DNA of 64,000 nt, from assembly GCA_023436495.1 (NCBI GenBank), contig JAEZIT010000043.1, forward strand, positions 38,440 to 102,439, read 5' to 3'. The DNA is from Acidobacteriota bacterium. Lineage in GTDB: Bacteria; Acidobacteriota; Blastocatellia; Pyrinomonadales; Pyrinomonadaceae. Within the stretch, counting starts at the first letter, position 1, and each line of letters opens with the position of its first letter. The notes under the pieces were generated by a model, which made no database searches, was not told where the DNA came from, and saw nothing but the letters and a program-made list of their open reading frames with translations. Below are positions 47,646 to 55,633 of the stretch, in pieces. The position numbers and the translations under genes are program-made.

Positions 47646-47821
47646 TTATGCCCCTATAAGCAACTCACGTACATATCCGTTGACGTTCAGTGCGGAAGTG
47701 TTCGCGTGTCTTTTGCAATCGGCGTGCTCTTGCCGCTCGAGCATCAACAGAATTAGGGATCTTCCTCTTCCCCTGGATATTAGAAAATTATGATGGCAAG
47801 CGAGGGCAATCGATTTCGCGA

Positions 47822-48934
47822 TCAGTGTACTCCAACGATATAGCTGTCACGGGAGCGTACGATGAGGTTCGGCCGATTAACGCGAACCTTTATATTCTTC
47901 CTTTCGCCCGGGGCAGAATCGGTTTTTGGGATATATCCGATGTTGTATTGTCTGCGGAGTTCTTCCGCTATCCCTTCAAATGCCGCTGCCAAGCCGCCCG
48001 GAGTAGATTCAGGCCGGAATATACGTCCGCCGGTATACGCTGCCAGGTCTTCGAGATATTGACGTCCAAGAGCATAGTCTTCAGGCCGTGTGCCTCGCAC
48101 ATCAAACCATGGATCAGCGTTATTAATCTGGTTTGAATCAAAAGTGTTGTAATAGACTGGAAAAACCATCGTGTCGGCCTCCTCGACCATTGCGAGTGTA
48201 CTGTCGTAGCCGGCCTTTATTGACGTTGTGTCTACTCCATCGGTGAATAACACGACCGCTTTTCGCCCTTCGATCTGGTTCAGACGCTTCTTAAAGCTAA
48301 ATTCGACGGAATCATACAGCGAAGTGCCGTAACCGAAATCGGCCTTCTTTATCGCCTTGTATATCTTGGCGCGGTCATTGGTGGCCTCGGTAAGCACGTG
48401 GACATTCCCGTCAAATTCGATCACGATCACCTTGTCCTGCGGCTTTAGCTGATCGACAAAAGCTCTTGCGGCGGCCTGTATTTCCTCTATCTTGTATTCG
48501 GTTGAAAGGCTGGTGTCGAGAAGCAACATAACCGTGAATGGCTTCTCCGAAGTGCCGAAATACTCGATCTCTTGTTCTTCGCCGTCCTCGAATATTGTGA
48601 AATCTTCCTTCTTAAGCCCCGGAATATAAAGGCCATTTCGATCGAAAACGGAGACTGGAATCGTTATCAAGTTCGACTCGATCCGAACCACATCTTCGCC
48701 TTTCGCATCCGGAACGGTACGGTCAGCGGTGGAAGCTGCAGGAGCCTTGGGCTTTGCCGGACGGCGATAGATCGGTCGTTTCTTCTGAGGGGATGATTCG
48801 GAATAACTTGGCGGCGATTCGACCGTTGGAGCGGCCGCAGGCTGCGCCGCTGCGGCGGGCCTGCGTCCGGATTGCGCAGACGCGGCAATAACCGTCAGAC
48901 ACGCTAAAAACGCTATGAAAGCAATATTCTTCAT
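47822..48934 (-). CDS. VWFA-related domain protein, exported
   Basis: A 370-residue protein with a signal peptide (MKNIAFIAFLACLTVIAASA) and a Pro/Ala-rich linker, then a VWFA-related domain of the kind expanded in Acidobacteriota. The leader to the domain is ITIPVSVFDRNGLYIPGLKK and DFTIFEDGEEQEIEYFG; the MIDAS metal site reads LLLDTSLSTEYKIEEI (DxSxS), with FTDGVDTTS as the second loop. The C-terminal RRQYNIGYIPK is typical of the family. These proteins are thought to bind partners on the cell surface or in the periplasm, but functions are mostly unknown. It follows the two ABC permease genes in the same direction after 64 bases. Confidence 0.88.
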   Translation of the reverse strand: MKNIAFIAFLACLTVIAASAQSGRRPAAAAQPAAAPTVESPPSYSESSPQKKRPIYRRPAKPKAPAASTADRTVPDAKGEDVVRIESNLITIPVSVFDRNGLYIPGLKKEDFTIFEDGEEQEIEYFGTSEKPFTVMLLLDTSLSTEYKIEEIQAAARAFVDQLKPQDKVIVIEFDGNVHVLTEATNDRAKIYKAIKKADFGYGTSLYDSVEFSFKKRLNQIEGRKAVVLFTDGVDTTSIKAGYDSTLAMVEEADTMVFPVYYNTFDSNQINNADPWFDVRGTRPEDYALGRQYLEDLAAYTGGRIFRPESTPGGLAAAFEGIAEELRRQYNIGYIPKTDSAPGERKNIKVRVNRPNLIVRSRDSYIVGVH

Positions 48935-48998
48935 GCCACGGTCAACGGTTTCGGCTATATGATGCTCCGGCCTCGCTGATGGCTGTAAAGTATTTGGC

Positions 48999-49814
48999 CT
49001 ATCGACGCCGCTGTTTCGGGTCGAGATATTCTCGCAGGCCGTCGCCGATGAAGTTGAATGCTAAAACGGTCAACGCTATAGCAATACCGGGAAAAAACAA
49101 CACGTGGGGTGAATTATACAATATATCAAAGCCGCGGCCCTCTTCGATCATCGTTCCCCAGCTCGGCGCCGGCGGCGGTATCCCAAGGCCGAGGAACGAG
49201 AGAGAGGCTTCCGACAATACCGCACCCGCCATTCCGAGCGATGCCTGAACGATCAGCGGTTGTATGGAATTCGGGAGAATATGCGTGAAGAGGATCCGCA
49301 TGTTACTTGCCCCAAGTGCCCGTGCAGCCTGAACGAAATCATATTCGCGGACCTTCAGGACTTGTCCTCGCATGACTCGTGCATAACCGACCCAACCAAT
49401 GACGCAGAGCGCGAGTATCATTTTCCCTAGTCCCGCACCCAGGAATGCGACGAGTGCGATCGCCAGAAGCAATCCCGGGAAGGCCAGGAAAACATTGAAG
49501 ACATAGCCGGACAGTATTTTATCGACCATACCGCCGTAGAACCCCGCGATGGCTCCGATAAAAATCCCGATGAACGCCGAAACGGCAACCACCGTAATGC
49601 CAACCTGTAATGAGATCCTGGCACCGTAAACGACACGCGAAAAGACATCACGGCCGAGCGCATCAGTACCGAATAAGTGTTCCACTGACGGCGCCGCGTA
49701 TCGCATCCCGAGGTCCTGCACCGTGACGTCGTAAGTCGCGATGAGCGGTGCGAATATCGCGGCCAAAAGAAAAATGGCCGCGATGGCGATGCCTATGTAC
49801 GTCAGTCGATTCAT
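48999..49814 (-). CDS. ABC transporter permease, DppC/OppC type
   Basis: The second membrane subunit of a peptide/nickel-type importer. The 271-residue protein has about six membrane segments, an N-terminal cytoplasmic start of the OppC kind (LTYIGIAIAAIFLLAAIFAP), HLFGTDALGRDVFSRVVYGA, and the EAA loop VREYDFVQAARALGASNMRI that contacts the ATPase. It starts immediately after the DppB-type permease (stop and start adjacent), so they form an operon. No binding protein or ATPase is in the window, so the substrate is unassigned. Confidence 0.93.
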   Translation of the reverse strand: MNRLTYIGIAIAAIFLLAAIFAPLIATYDVTVQDLGMRYAAPSVEHLFGTDALGRDVFSRVVYGARISLQVGITVVAVSAFIGIFIGAIAGFYGGMVDKILSGYVFNVFLAFPGLLLAIALVAFLGAGLGKMILALCVIGWVGYARVMRGQVLKVREYDFVQAARALGASNMRILFTHILPNSIQPLIVQASLGMAGAVLSEASLSFLGLGIPPPAPSWGTMIEEGRGFDILYNSPHVLFFPGIAIALTVLAFNFIGDGLREYLDPKQRRR

Positions 49815-50795
49815 TCAGGAAAGTCTTATTCTTGGGTCCAAACGACTGTAAACCATGTCGGTCAGTGAGTTAGCGAGAATATAAGTAACGCTGATCACAA
49901 GCACACAGCCCTGTACAAGCCGATAATCACGCTTCCCAATCCCGTCCTCGAGCAGCAGTAGCCCCAGGCCCTGCCAACTGAAGATCTTCTCAGTGATGAT
50001 CGCCCCGGCCAGAAGCACTCCGAGCTGGAGACCAAGTATTGTCACTACAGGGATCAGGCCATTCTTCAGAACGTGTTTGTAGACGACGGTCCGTTCGCTG
50101 AGGCCTTTTGCCCGGGCGGTCCGTACATAGTCCTCGCCGAGTTCCTCGATCACGCCGCTTCGGACCATACGCGTCAAAATGGCGGACAGAGCAGCTCCCA
50201 GAGTAACTGCGGGCAATATAATATCTTCGGGGTTCGCGCTGCCCGTTGCGGCAAACCAACCGAGTTTCACAGCAAATATATAAACAAGAAACGGGCCGAT
50301 CACGAATGTAGGCAGGGAAATGCCCAATAGAGCGATGAACGATGCGAAGTTATCGATCAATGAACCCTTGTGCGAACCGGCGAGCACGCCAAGCGGGATC
50401 GCTATACCGATCGCAATGATCATCGACGCTACCGCGAGCATGATCGTTGACGGATAGCGCTCCATGATCATGTCCAGCACCGGCCGGTCAGTGCGGAATG
50501 AGTTGCCCAAGTCGCCGCGAAGCAGTCCCGACCAATAATCGACATAGCGGTTGTCTGCCCCGTTCCAATTAAAACCGTCCGATGACGAGTAAGAAAAGAA
50601 AAATGCCGGCCGGTCTAAACCGTGTTTCTGGTTGAAATTATCGATCTGTTCCGCCGTGGCTGTCTCGCCAAGAATCGTGGTAGCCGGATCACCGGGAACG
50701 ATCTCGATCAGAAGTGTGACCAGCGAAACTACGGTCCAAACGACTAGCAGCGTCAATCCGATGCGGCGGGCAAGATTTAGGAGCGTGTATTTCAT
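49815..50795 (-). CDS. ABC transporter permease, DppB/OppB type
   Basis: The first membrane subunit of the same importer. I use the ATG at 50795 (MKYTLLNLARRIGLTLLVVW), with AGG nine bases upstream; a TTG at 50816 would add seven residues. Family marks are VPGDPATTILGE, FSLL-like segment SFRTDRPVLDMIMERYPSTI, GISLPTFVIGPFLVYIFAVK and the EAA motif EELGEDYVRTARAKGLSERT. About six membrane helices are visible, and the periplasmic loop is longer than in DppB of E. coli (FFSYSSSDGFNWNGADNRY). It directly precedes the DppC-type gene. Confidence 0.92.
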   Translation of the reverse strand: MKYTLLNLARRIGLTLLVVWTVVSLVTLLIEIVPGDPATTILGETATAEQIDNFNQKHGLDRPAFFFSYSSSDGFNWNGADNRYVDYWSGLLRGDLGNSFRTDRPVLDMIMERYPSTIMLAVASMIIAIGIAIPLGVLAGSHKGSLIDNFASFIALLGISLPTFVIGPFLVYIFAVKLGWFAATGSANPEDIILPAVTLGAALSAILTRMVRSGVIEELGEDYVRTARAKGLSERTVVYKHVLKNGLIPVVTILGLQLGVLLAGAIITEKIFSWQGLGLLLLEDGIGKRDYRLVQGCVLVISVTYILANSLTDMVYSRLDPRIRLS

Positions 50796-50882
50796 CGGCA
50801 ACCTAAGTGCAAGCAAATTTTATAATTAAACGCCCGCAGATAACAAATCGCGTTAAAATCAACGCGCCTAAGGCCATGCAGC

Positions 50883-51608
50883 CTACACCTTTGTTCCGGA
50901 ATGAATCGCGGCAATGCCGCCAGTCAGATTTTGGTAACTGACGTTTGAAAATCCGGTCTCCCGGAAAAGCTCGGCTAGGTCGCGTTGTGCGGGAAACTTT
51001 GATACCGAGTCCGGAAGGTATTCATAAGCACCTCGCGAACCGCTTACGATCCCGCCTATGCGCGGAAGGATGTGAGCAAAATAGAAGTTGAAAACCTGCC
51101 GAAAGCCCGGAACGACGGGGCTCGAAAATTCCAGAACCACGAGCCGGCCTCCCGGCTTCAGAACGCGTCGAAGTTCTATAATGCCATCGCGAAAATGCGA
51201 AAGATTGCGAAGCCCGAAAGCGATCGTTACCGCATCAAAATGATTATCCGCGAAACCGAGGTTCATCGCATCGCCTTCTACGTACGGTACGGCCAATCCC
51301 AAGCGAGCCGTCTTTTCCTTGGCGACGGAAAGCATCGGCCGACAAAAGTCGGTCCCGATCACGCTCGCCTTTGCGTTTTTTCGAAGTTCCAGCGACAAAT
51401 CGCCAGTTCCACACGCAACGTCGAGGACGACAGCATTTGGATCGGATAATATCGGCAATAGCATGGTTGAGACTCGTGTCCGCCAGCGCTTGTCGATGTT
51501 CACCGATAAGAAATGGTTCAAGAAGTCATACCGCGGCGCTATGCCGGAAAACATTTCCTGCACGGCGCGAGCGTGCGCGGTCTCTTTTGCGGTTCGTTCG
51601 GCTGCCAT
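50883..51608 (-). CDS. ubiE: Demethylmenaquinone/ubiquinone C-methyltransferase
   Basis: A class I SAM methyltransferase of the UbiE/MenG family that adds the C-methyl group in menaquinone (or ubiquinone) synthesis. The 241 residues include FSGIAPRYDFLNHFLSVNID, VLDVACGTGDLSLELRK (SAM motif I), YVEGDAMNLGFADNHFDAVT, IAFGLRNLSHFRDGIIELRR, and LKPGGRLVVLEFSSPVVPGF. The start ATG directly follows the stop of the M16-like gene (TAA then ATG), suggesting coupling. In an acidobacterium menaquinone is the likely product, so menG is an equally valid symbol. Identification is secure. Confidence 0.94.
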   Translation of the reverse strand: MAAERTAKETAHARAVQEMFSGIAPRYDFLNHFLSVNIDKRWRTRVSTMLLPILSDPNAVVLDVACGTGDLSLELRKNAKASVIGTDFCRPMLSVAKEKTARLGLAVPYVEGDAMNLGFADNHFDAVTIAFGLRNLSHFRDGIIELRRVLKPGGRLVVLEFSSPVVPGFRQVFNFYFAHILPRIGGIVSGSRGAYEYLPDSVSKFPAQRDLAELFRETGFSNVSYQNLTGGIAAIHSGTKV

Positions 51609-52931
51609 TTAGTTTGATGCGGATTCAGAATTCGCAGCAGCAGCTTCGGCGAAGACGAGCACGTATGCGGCAGGCCGTTTGAGAAGCGAATCAAGTACGC
51701 GGCCTACATCGTCCCGCGTTACGGCTAATGCGGCGTCAACGTCTGTTTTTACCTGTGCGATCTTAAACGTGTCCGCGTCAAGCCAACGCTGCTCTGCTGA
51801 GATCTTTGAAAATTCAGAAATATAGGCATTTCTGGCAAGGGTAAATTCCTGCCCGGTGATCGGAGCCGCTATAATATTTGCCTGATACCCTGCCGTGACC
51901 GGCATAGCGATCGTATTCTCGTGCTTCTTGATCTTGCCCAGGTTCCAATCGGAAACCGCAAAAGTATACGATCCGGGCAGGATGTGTGCATCGAGCCTGA
52001 CGAATGCCTTGTCCCCTTCGCGTCCCTGAAATCGCGACGACAGTATGCGTTCGGCGATACGGTGGGCGTGATAATCCTTCTCACCGCGTGCCGGGCCGCG
52101 AAATGCGATTCGAAATTCGCTTGTGTTCGGGACAGGTGATTTGACGTTAATGATATCGCCCTGCGGTGGATCCGGCTGGCGGAAAGTAGAAGGGACGACT
52201 TTATCCGATTTGAGCCAACCGCCAAAATAACGGCGTGCAGCACGCTGTCCCAGGCTGTGATTCATATTGCCCGTAACAGTAAGCGTGGCGTTGTCTGCCG
52301 TAACAAAGCGCTGCTTGGCCTCGATCAGGTCGGCGAAATCGATCTTGCCGAGAGACTCTTCAGTGCCAAGTTCAGGACGGCCGTAGGGAAATGTGCCAAA
52401 GAGAGCTTTCGCAACGGCGCGGTCGGCGACATAGGCTGGATCAGAGGATAGCCTTTTTACCTCGGCAAGCTGGTCTGTCTTTAATTTATCGGTGGTTTCC
52501 TTATCGATCTGGATGTTAGAAACAGCCTGTGCGACAGTTTCTAGCATCGTCAGGAAATCGGATCGCCGGGAAGACGCATCGATCTGGATATAATCGTAAT
52601 TGCTTGTGACATCAAGACTTCCGTCAAGTTCATTCACAAAGAACTCGCGTGCGTCCGGCGTGGGAAATATGTTTGCCGCGAGCAGTTTCATTACGCCTTC
52701 TTTCCGCTGCGGGTCGAATGACGTTCCGGCATGGATGCGAAGGCTTATCCGAACCTTTTCGGCCGCCGCGTCATTCCACATTAAGACCTTCAGGCCGTTG
52801 AGAAGCTTCTCCTCGCGCGGAGCCTTTATTTCGGGTGCTTGCGAAAAGATCACGGGCGCGAGCAGCGACGCGACAAGCAGCACTACGATCGTGATAAGAA
52901 CAAACTTTTGAAATCGTTGCCTGTTTTTCAT
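51609..52931 (-). CDS. M16-family (insulinase-like) protein lacking the zinc motif
   Basis: A 440-residue exported or membrane-anchored protein (N-terminal FVLITIVVLLVASLLAPVIF) with two M16-like halves. The start of the first resembles M16 peptidases (EKLLNGLKVLMWNDAAAEKV then SLRIHAGTSFDP), but where an active enzyme has HxxEH the sequence reads GVMKLLAANIFPTP, so zinc ligands are missing. The second half has the usual R/Y signature (AERILSSRFQGREGDKAFVR). Non-catalytic M16 proteins typically pair with a catalytic one, as mitochondrial and bacterial processing peptidase subunits do; no partner is in this window. It lies directly upstream of ubiE in the same operon. Peptidase activity is unlikely; the role is unknown. 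Confidence 0.82.
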   Translation of the reverse strand: MKNRQRFQKFVLITIVVLLVASLLAPVIFSQAPEIKAPREEKLLNGLKVLMWNDAAAEKVRISLRIHAGTSFDPQRKEGVMKLLAANIFPTPDAREFFVNELDGSLDVTSNYDYIQIDASSRRSDFLTMLETVAQAVSNIQIDKETTDKLKTDQLAEVKRLSSDPAYVADRAVAKALFGTFPYGRPELGTEESLGKIDFADLIEAKQRFVTADNATLTVTGNMNHSLGQRAARRYFGGWLKSDKVVPSTFRQPDPPQGDIINVKSPVPNTSEFRIAFRGPARGEKDYHAHRIAERILSSRFQGREGDKAFVRLDAHILPGSYTFAVSDWNLGKIKKHENTIAMPVTAGYQANIIAAPITGQEFTLARNAYISEFSKISAEQRWLDADTFKIAQVKTDVDAALAVTRDDVGRVLDSLLKRPAAYVLVFAEAAAANSESASN

Positions 52932-53222
52932 CGTATAATAAAAATGGCCGTCAGCCGGCTTAAGGTTAGTTGCTTGCGGGCGGCAATATGTTGCAGGCCG
53001 ACGCTGTAAGAACGCGGTTCTCGCAACAGGTAGAAAAGAAAATTTTAGTTTCCAACAGGCATCGCGTCAAACGAACGAAGCATCTATCACAGTTGAGTAA
53101 CCTAGCGGCAGTAAAGTTGCATTACACAAAAGCTTAACTTACGGGAAAACACGCGTTATAATTAGAAGATCAGTTAAACGCTCCGCACTGCGGGACGAGT
53201 GAAGTAGAGAGGCTGAAAGAAA

Positions 53223-54521
53223 ATGGGGAAAATTGTTAAGTATTGCAGTTCTTGTGACGAGGGATTCGCCGAGAAGTTCGGGTTTTGCCCGGATTGCGGG
53301 TCTCCGCTGCAAGCTTTTGAGATGAATCCTGTAGGCGGGGCTGAAGCGGCGAAGGAACAGGATGCGGCTCCTGCTGCACCCGTTTTTTTAAGCGATACAA
53401 TGCCCGCTGAAACTGTCCAACCTGCGGCGAACGAAGTTGCTGAGATCGACGAGCCGGAAGCAAGTTTTGAAGACGAAGCGTCGGACGTCGATATTGAGGT
53501 TGCAGAACCGGAATTCATTGCCGATGAGCCGATATCAAATGGCCACGAGGAAACAGGATCTTTTGCTCCGGCATATTTTTCGGGTGATGGCACTAGTTAT
53601 GCCAGCGGATCGGACGACGACGATTTTCACGTAACGGTCATTGAGGAAACTAACAACGGCCAGCGAAACGGCCTTCTTCTTGCTGCGTCCGTTTTGATGC
53701 TTACGCTCGTGCTGGGCGGAACAGTCTATTCGCTTTTTAGTCAGAGCCTCGGGGTTGCGGCGATCGATCAGGGTGATCTGTTCGCTTTCGTGCCTGAGAT
53801 CGAAGAAGTGCCGATGGAGGTCGAGGAAGAGAAGAAACTCGACAAGGATGACGGAGGCGGCGGAGGCGGCGGCGGCCGTGATGAGCCCGAACCGGCGTCA
53901 AAGGGTCAGTTGCCGAAAATGATGGACAGGCCCGACCTTGCTCCGGATGTTCGAATGGAGAGGCTTACTAATCCGACGTTGACGCAGCGCGTTGGCGTAC
54001 AGGGTCCTCCGATCGAAAAACCGATGACGGACGAACGGTACGGAATCGATACTTCGCGATACGAAGGCTTATCGAATGGCCCCGGAACGGGCGGCGGTAT
54101 CGGCACAGGTGTGGGTACCGGCGTTGGATCCGGTAGGGGATCAGGTATCGGAAGTGGCAGCGGGGGCGGACTAGGTTCTGGAACAGGCGGCGGTATTGGC
54201 GATGGAACGGGAGTTGGAGGTAGCGGTGCACCACCGCCACGTCCGGTGGGTGTGACATCGAAGGTGAAGATCATTTCGAAGCCGCGGCCCGGATATACCG
54301 ACGCTGCACGACAGGAAAACGTACAGGGAACCGTGTCGCTGAAAGTAACGTTTCTAGCGTCGGGGCAAGTCGGCAGCATCACACCGGTGCAGAGGCTTCC
54401 ACACGGATTGACGGAACAGGCCATCGCTGCGGCAAGGCAGATCAGATTTGAACCGGCGCTGCGTAACGGTGTTCCTGTTGCAACGACAATGACGGTGCTG
54501 TACAGCTTTACGATCTATTAA
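53223..54521 (+). CDS. Zinc-ribbon / transmembrane / Gly-rich / TonB C-terminal domain protein
   Basis: A 432-residue protein with an unusual domain order. Residues 1-30 form a zinc ribbon (YCSSCDEGFAEKFGFCPDCG, two CxxC pairs); residues 35-140 are acidic and low-complexity; one transmembrane helix at about 150-170 (GLLLAASVLMLTLVLGGTVY); then an acidic stretch, a poly-Gly block and a Gly/Ser/Thr repeat (GTGGGIGTGVGTGVGSGRGS). The last ~90 residues are a TonB C-terminal domain (SKPRPGYTDAARQENVQGTV, RQIRFEPALRNG). The cytoplasmic zinc ribbon and periplasmic TonB-C domain suggest a trans-envelope energy-transduction or sensing protein. It is followed by a strong terminator and is monocistronic. 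Confidence 0.85.
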   Translation: MGKIVKYCSSCDEGFAEKFGFCPDCGSPLQAFEMNPVGGAEAAKEQDAAPAAPVFLSDTMPAETVQPAANEVAEIDEPEASFEDEASDVDIEVAEPEFIADEPISNGHEETGSFAPAYFSGDGTSYASGSDDDDFHVTVIEETNNGQRNGLLLAASVLMLTLVLGGTVYSLFSQSLGVAAIDQGDLFAFVPEIEEVPMEVEEEKKLDKDDGGGGGGGGRDEPEPASKGQLPKMMDRPDLAPDVRMERLTNPTLTQRVGVQGPPIEKPMTDERYGIDTSRYEGLSNGPGTGGGIGTGVGTGVGSGRGSGIGSGSGGGLGSGTGGGIGDGTGVGGSGAPPPRPVGVTSKVKIISKPRPGYTDAARQENVQGTVSLKVTFLASGQVGSITPVQRLPHGLTEQAIAAARQIRFEPALRNGVPVATTMTVLYSFTIY

Positions 54522-54542
54522 ATTGCCAGTTAACGAAAGTAT

Positions 54543-54575
54543 GCAAGAGGCTGCCTTTTCGGGCGGCCTCTTTTG
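54543..54575 (+). terminator. Rho-independent terminator
   Basis: AAGAGGCTGCC (54545-54555) pairs with GGCGGCCTCTT around a TTTTCG loop and is followed by a T-rich tract. It closes the zinc-ribbon/TonB-C gene. Confidence 0.82.
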
Positions 54576-54865
54576 CGTTAAGACCGGTGGGATTCAATGT
54601 GTAAGAACTGATAATGCACATGGTATATGCCTCATCATTGGAAACAGCTCCGGCTTTCGGGTTATAGGATTCCGCACAGATGGTTAACCTGGTGCGGAAT
54701 TACGACAGATTTACGACGGGATTCAATGTTTTGGGGGACGGGTTCAATCTACCAGCGGTTTCCTGATAGTAGCGGTGTTCGGTTTTTCTGCGGAACAGCC
54801 AAACATTCAGATGTACAAAAACAGAAATGAGATCTGGCCGCCCCTGTCGCGCGCATTATCAAGAA
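54576..54865. other. Gene-free gap with one hairpin
   Basis: I see no gene. A nine-base inverted repeat ATTCCGCAC (54669-54677) and GTGCGGAAT (54692-54700) could form a stem, and GGGATTCAATG occurs twice (54589 and 54718 regions). Confidence 0.45.
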
Positions 54866-54911
54866 ACAAAAAGAAGCCGCCGGAAACGTAGTTTCCAAAC
54901 GGCCTCTTCTT
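54866..54911 (-). terminator. Terminator of the Asn/Ala lipoprotein gene
   Basis: On the minus strand, AAGAAGAGGCCG and CGGCGGCTTCTT flank a second stem GGAAAC/GTTTCC, followed by TTTTTG. It lies 20 bases beyond the stop at 54932. Confidence 0.75.
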
Positions 54912-54931
54912 AATTTGAACTCAACTAAAAA

Positions 54932-55243
54932 CTACTTGTTGGTGTTCGTGTGGTTTGCGTTGGTTGCCGTGTTAGCAGCACCGGTTGCCGGCTTAGCAGC
55001 GTTGACTGCATTGCCTGCAGCGTTAACAGCATTGCCCGTCGAATTGGCAGCGGCGTTAACAGCGTTGCCTGCTGCGTTGATTGCATTGCCTGCAGCATTG
55101 ACTGCGTTAGCAGCCGAGTTGATCGCTGTGTTAGCGGTGTTTGCCTTGTTGGCATTAGCATTGGTGTTGGTAGCGGTTTCGCCGCAAGCCATTCCAAGAG
55201 CGCTCAGGCCAAGAACTGTTGAAAGTGCGATAACTTTTTTCAT
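54932..55243 (-). CDS. Small Asn/Ala-repeat lipoprotein
   Basis: A 103-residue protein with a lipoprotein signal (MKKVIALSTVLGLSALGMAC, lipobox LGMAC then G). The mature part is almost only Asn, Ala, Thr, Gly and Val, built on a repeat of about seven residues (NAVNAAGNAINAAGNAVNAA). The pattern is strongly periodic and could form an amphipathic helix, as in some surface or periplasmic helical lipoproteins, or be disordered. I recognise no family. Own terminator and a good ribosome site (AGGAG on the minus strand near 55255) support it as a real monocistronic gene. Confidence 0.72.
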   Translation of the reverse strand: MKKVIALSTVLGLSALGMACGETATNTNANANKANTANTAINSAANAVNAAGNAINAAGNAVNAAANSTGNAVNAAGNAVNAAKPATGAANTATNANHTNTNK

Positions 55244-55633
55244 ATGGAAATTGATTCTCCTGTCTTCTTCAAAGATTAAACTGTACTTTATTTTTACTCA
55301 GACTGCAGCAGACGCAGTCCTGTCCCAAACATCCATTTAATTTTGGAACATTGGACAATATAATGAGCAATAACCCGTTAGTCAACTCAAGATATTGAAA
55401 AAGATATGTTTTTTATCAAAATTTTGCGTTTTTTTTAAGATTTCCGGTGAGTTGGCGACAAATACTATTATTTTGTATAGTTTAGCGGAAAACACCGCCA
55501 CATTTCACACAGGTTAGAAACGTGGGTGCTTAGAAAATGGTTCGGCATTGATGGCCGATAAAAGTTTTTGGGAACATAATCAAACTTTCGGTCACGCTAA
55601 TTCGTTTAATACAAGAGACAGTCATGAATCAGG
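55244..55633. other. AT-rich gap before the kinase gene
   Basis: No gene is seen. The centre (55390-55480) is markedly AT-rich, containing TTTTTTAAGATTTCC and TATTATTTTGTATAGTTTAG, which may hold promoters for both divergent genes. I cannot pick one reliably. Confidence 0.5.
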
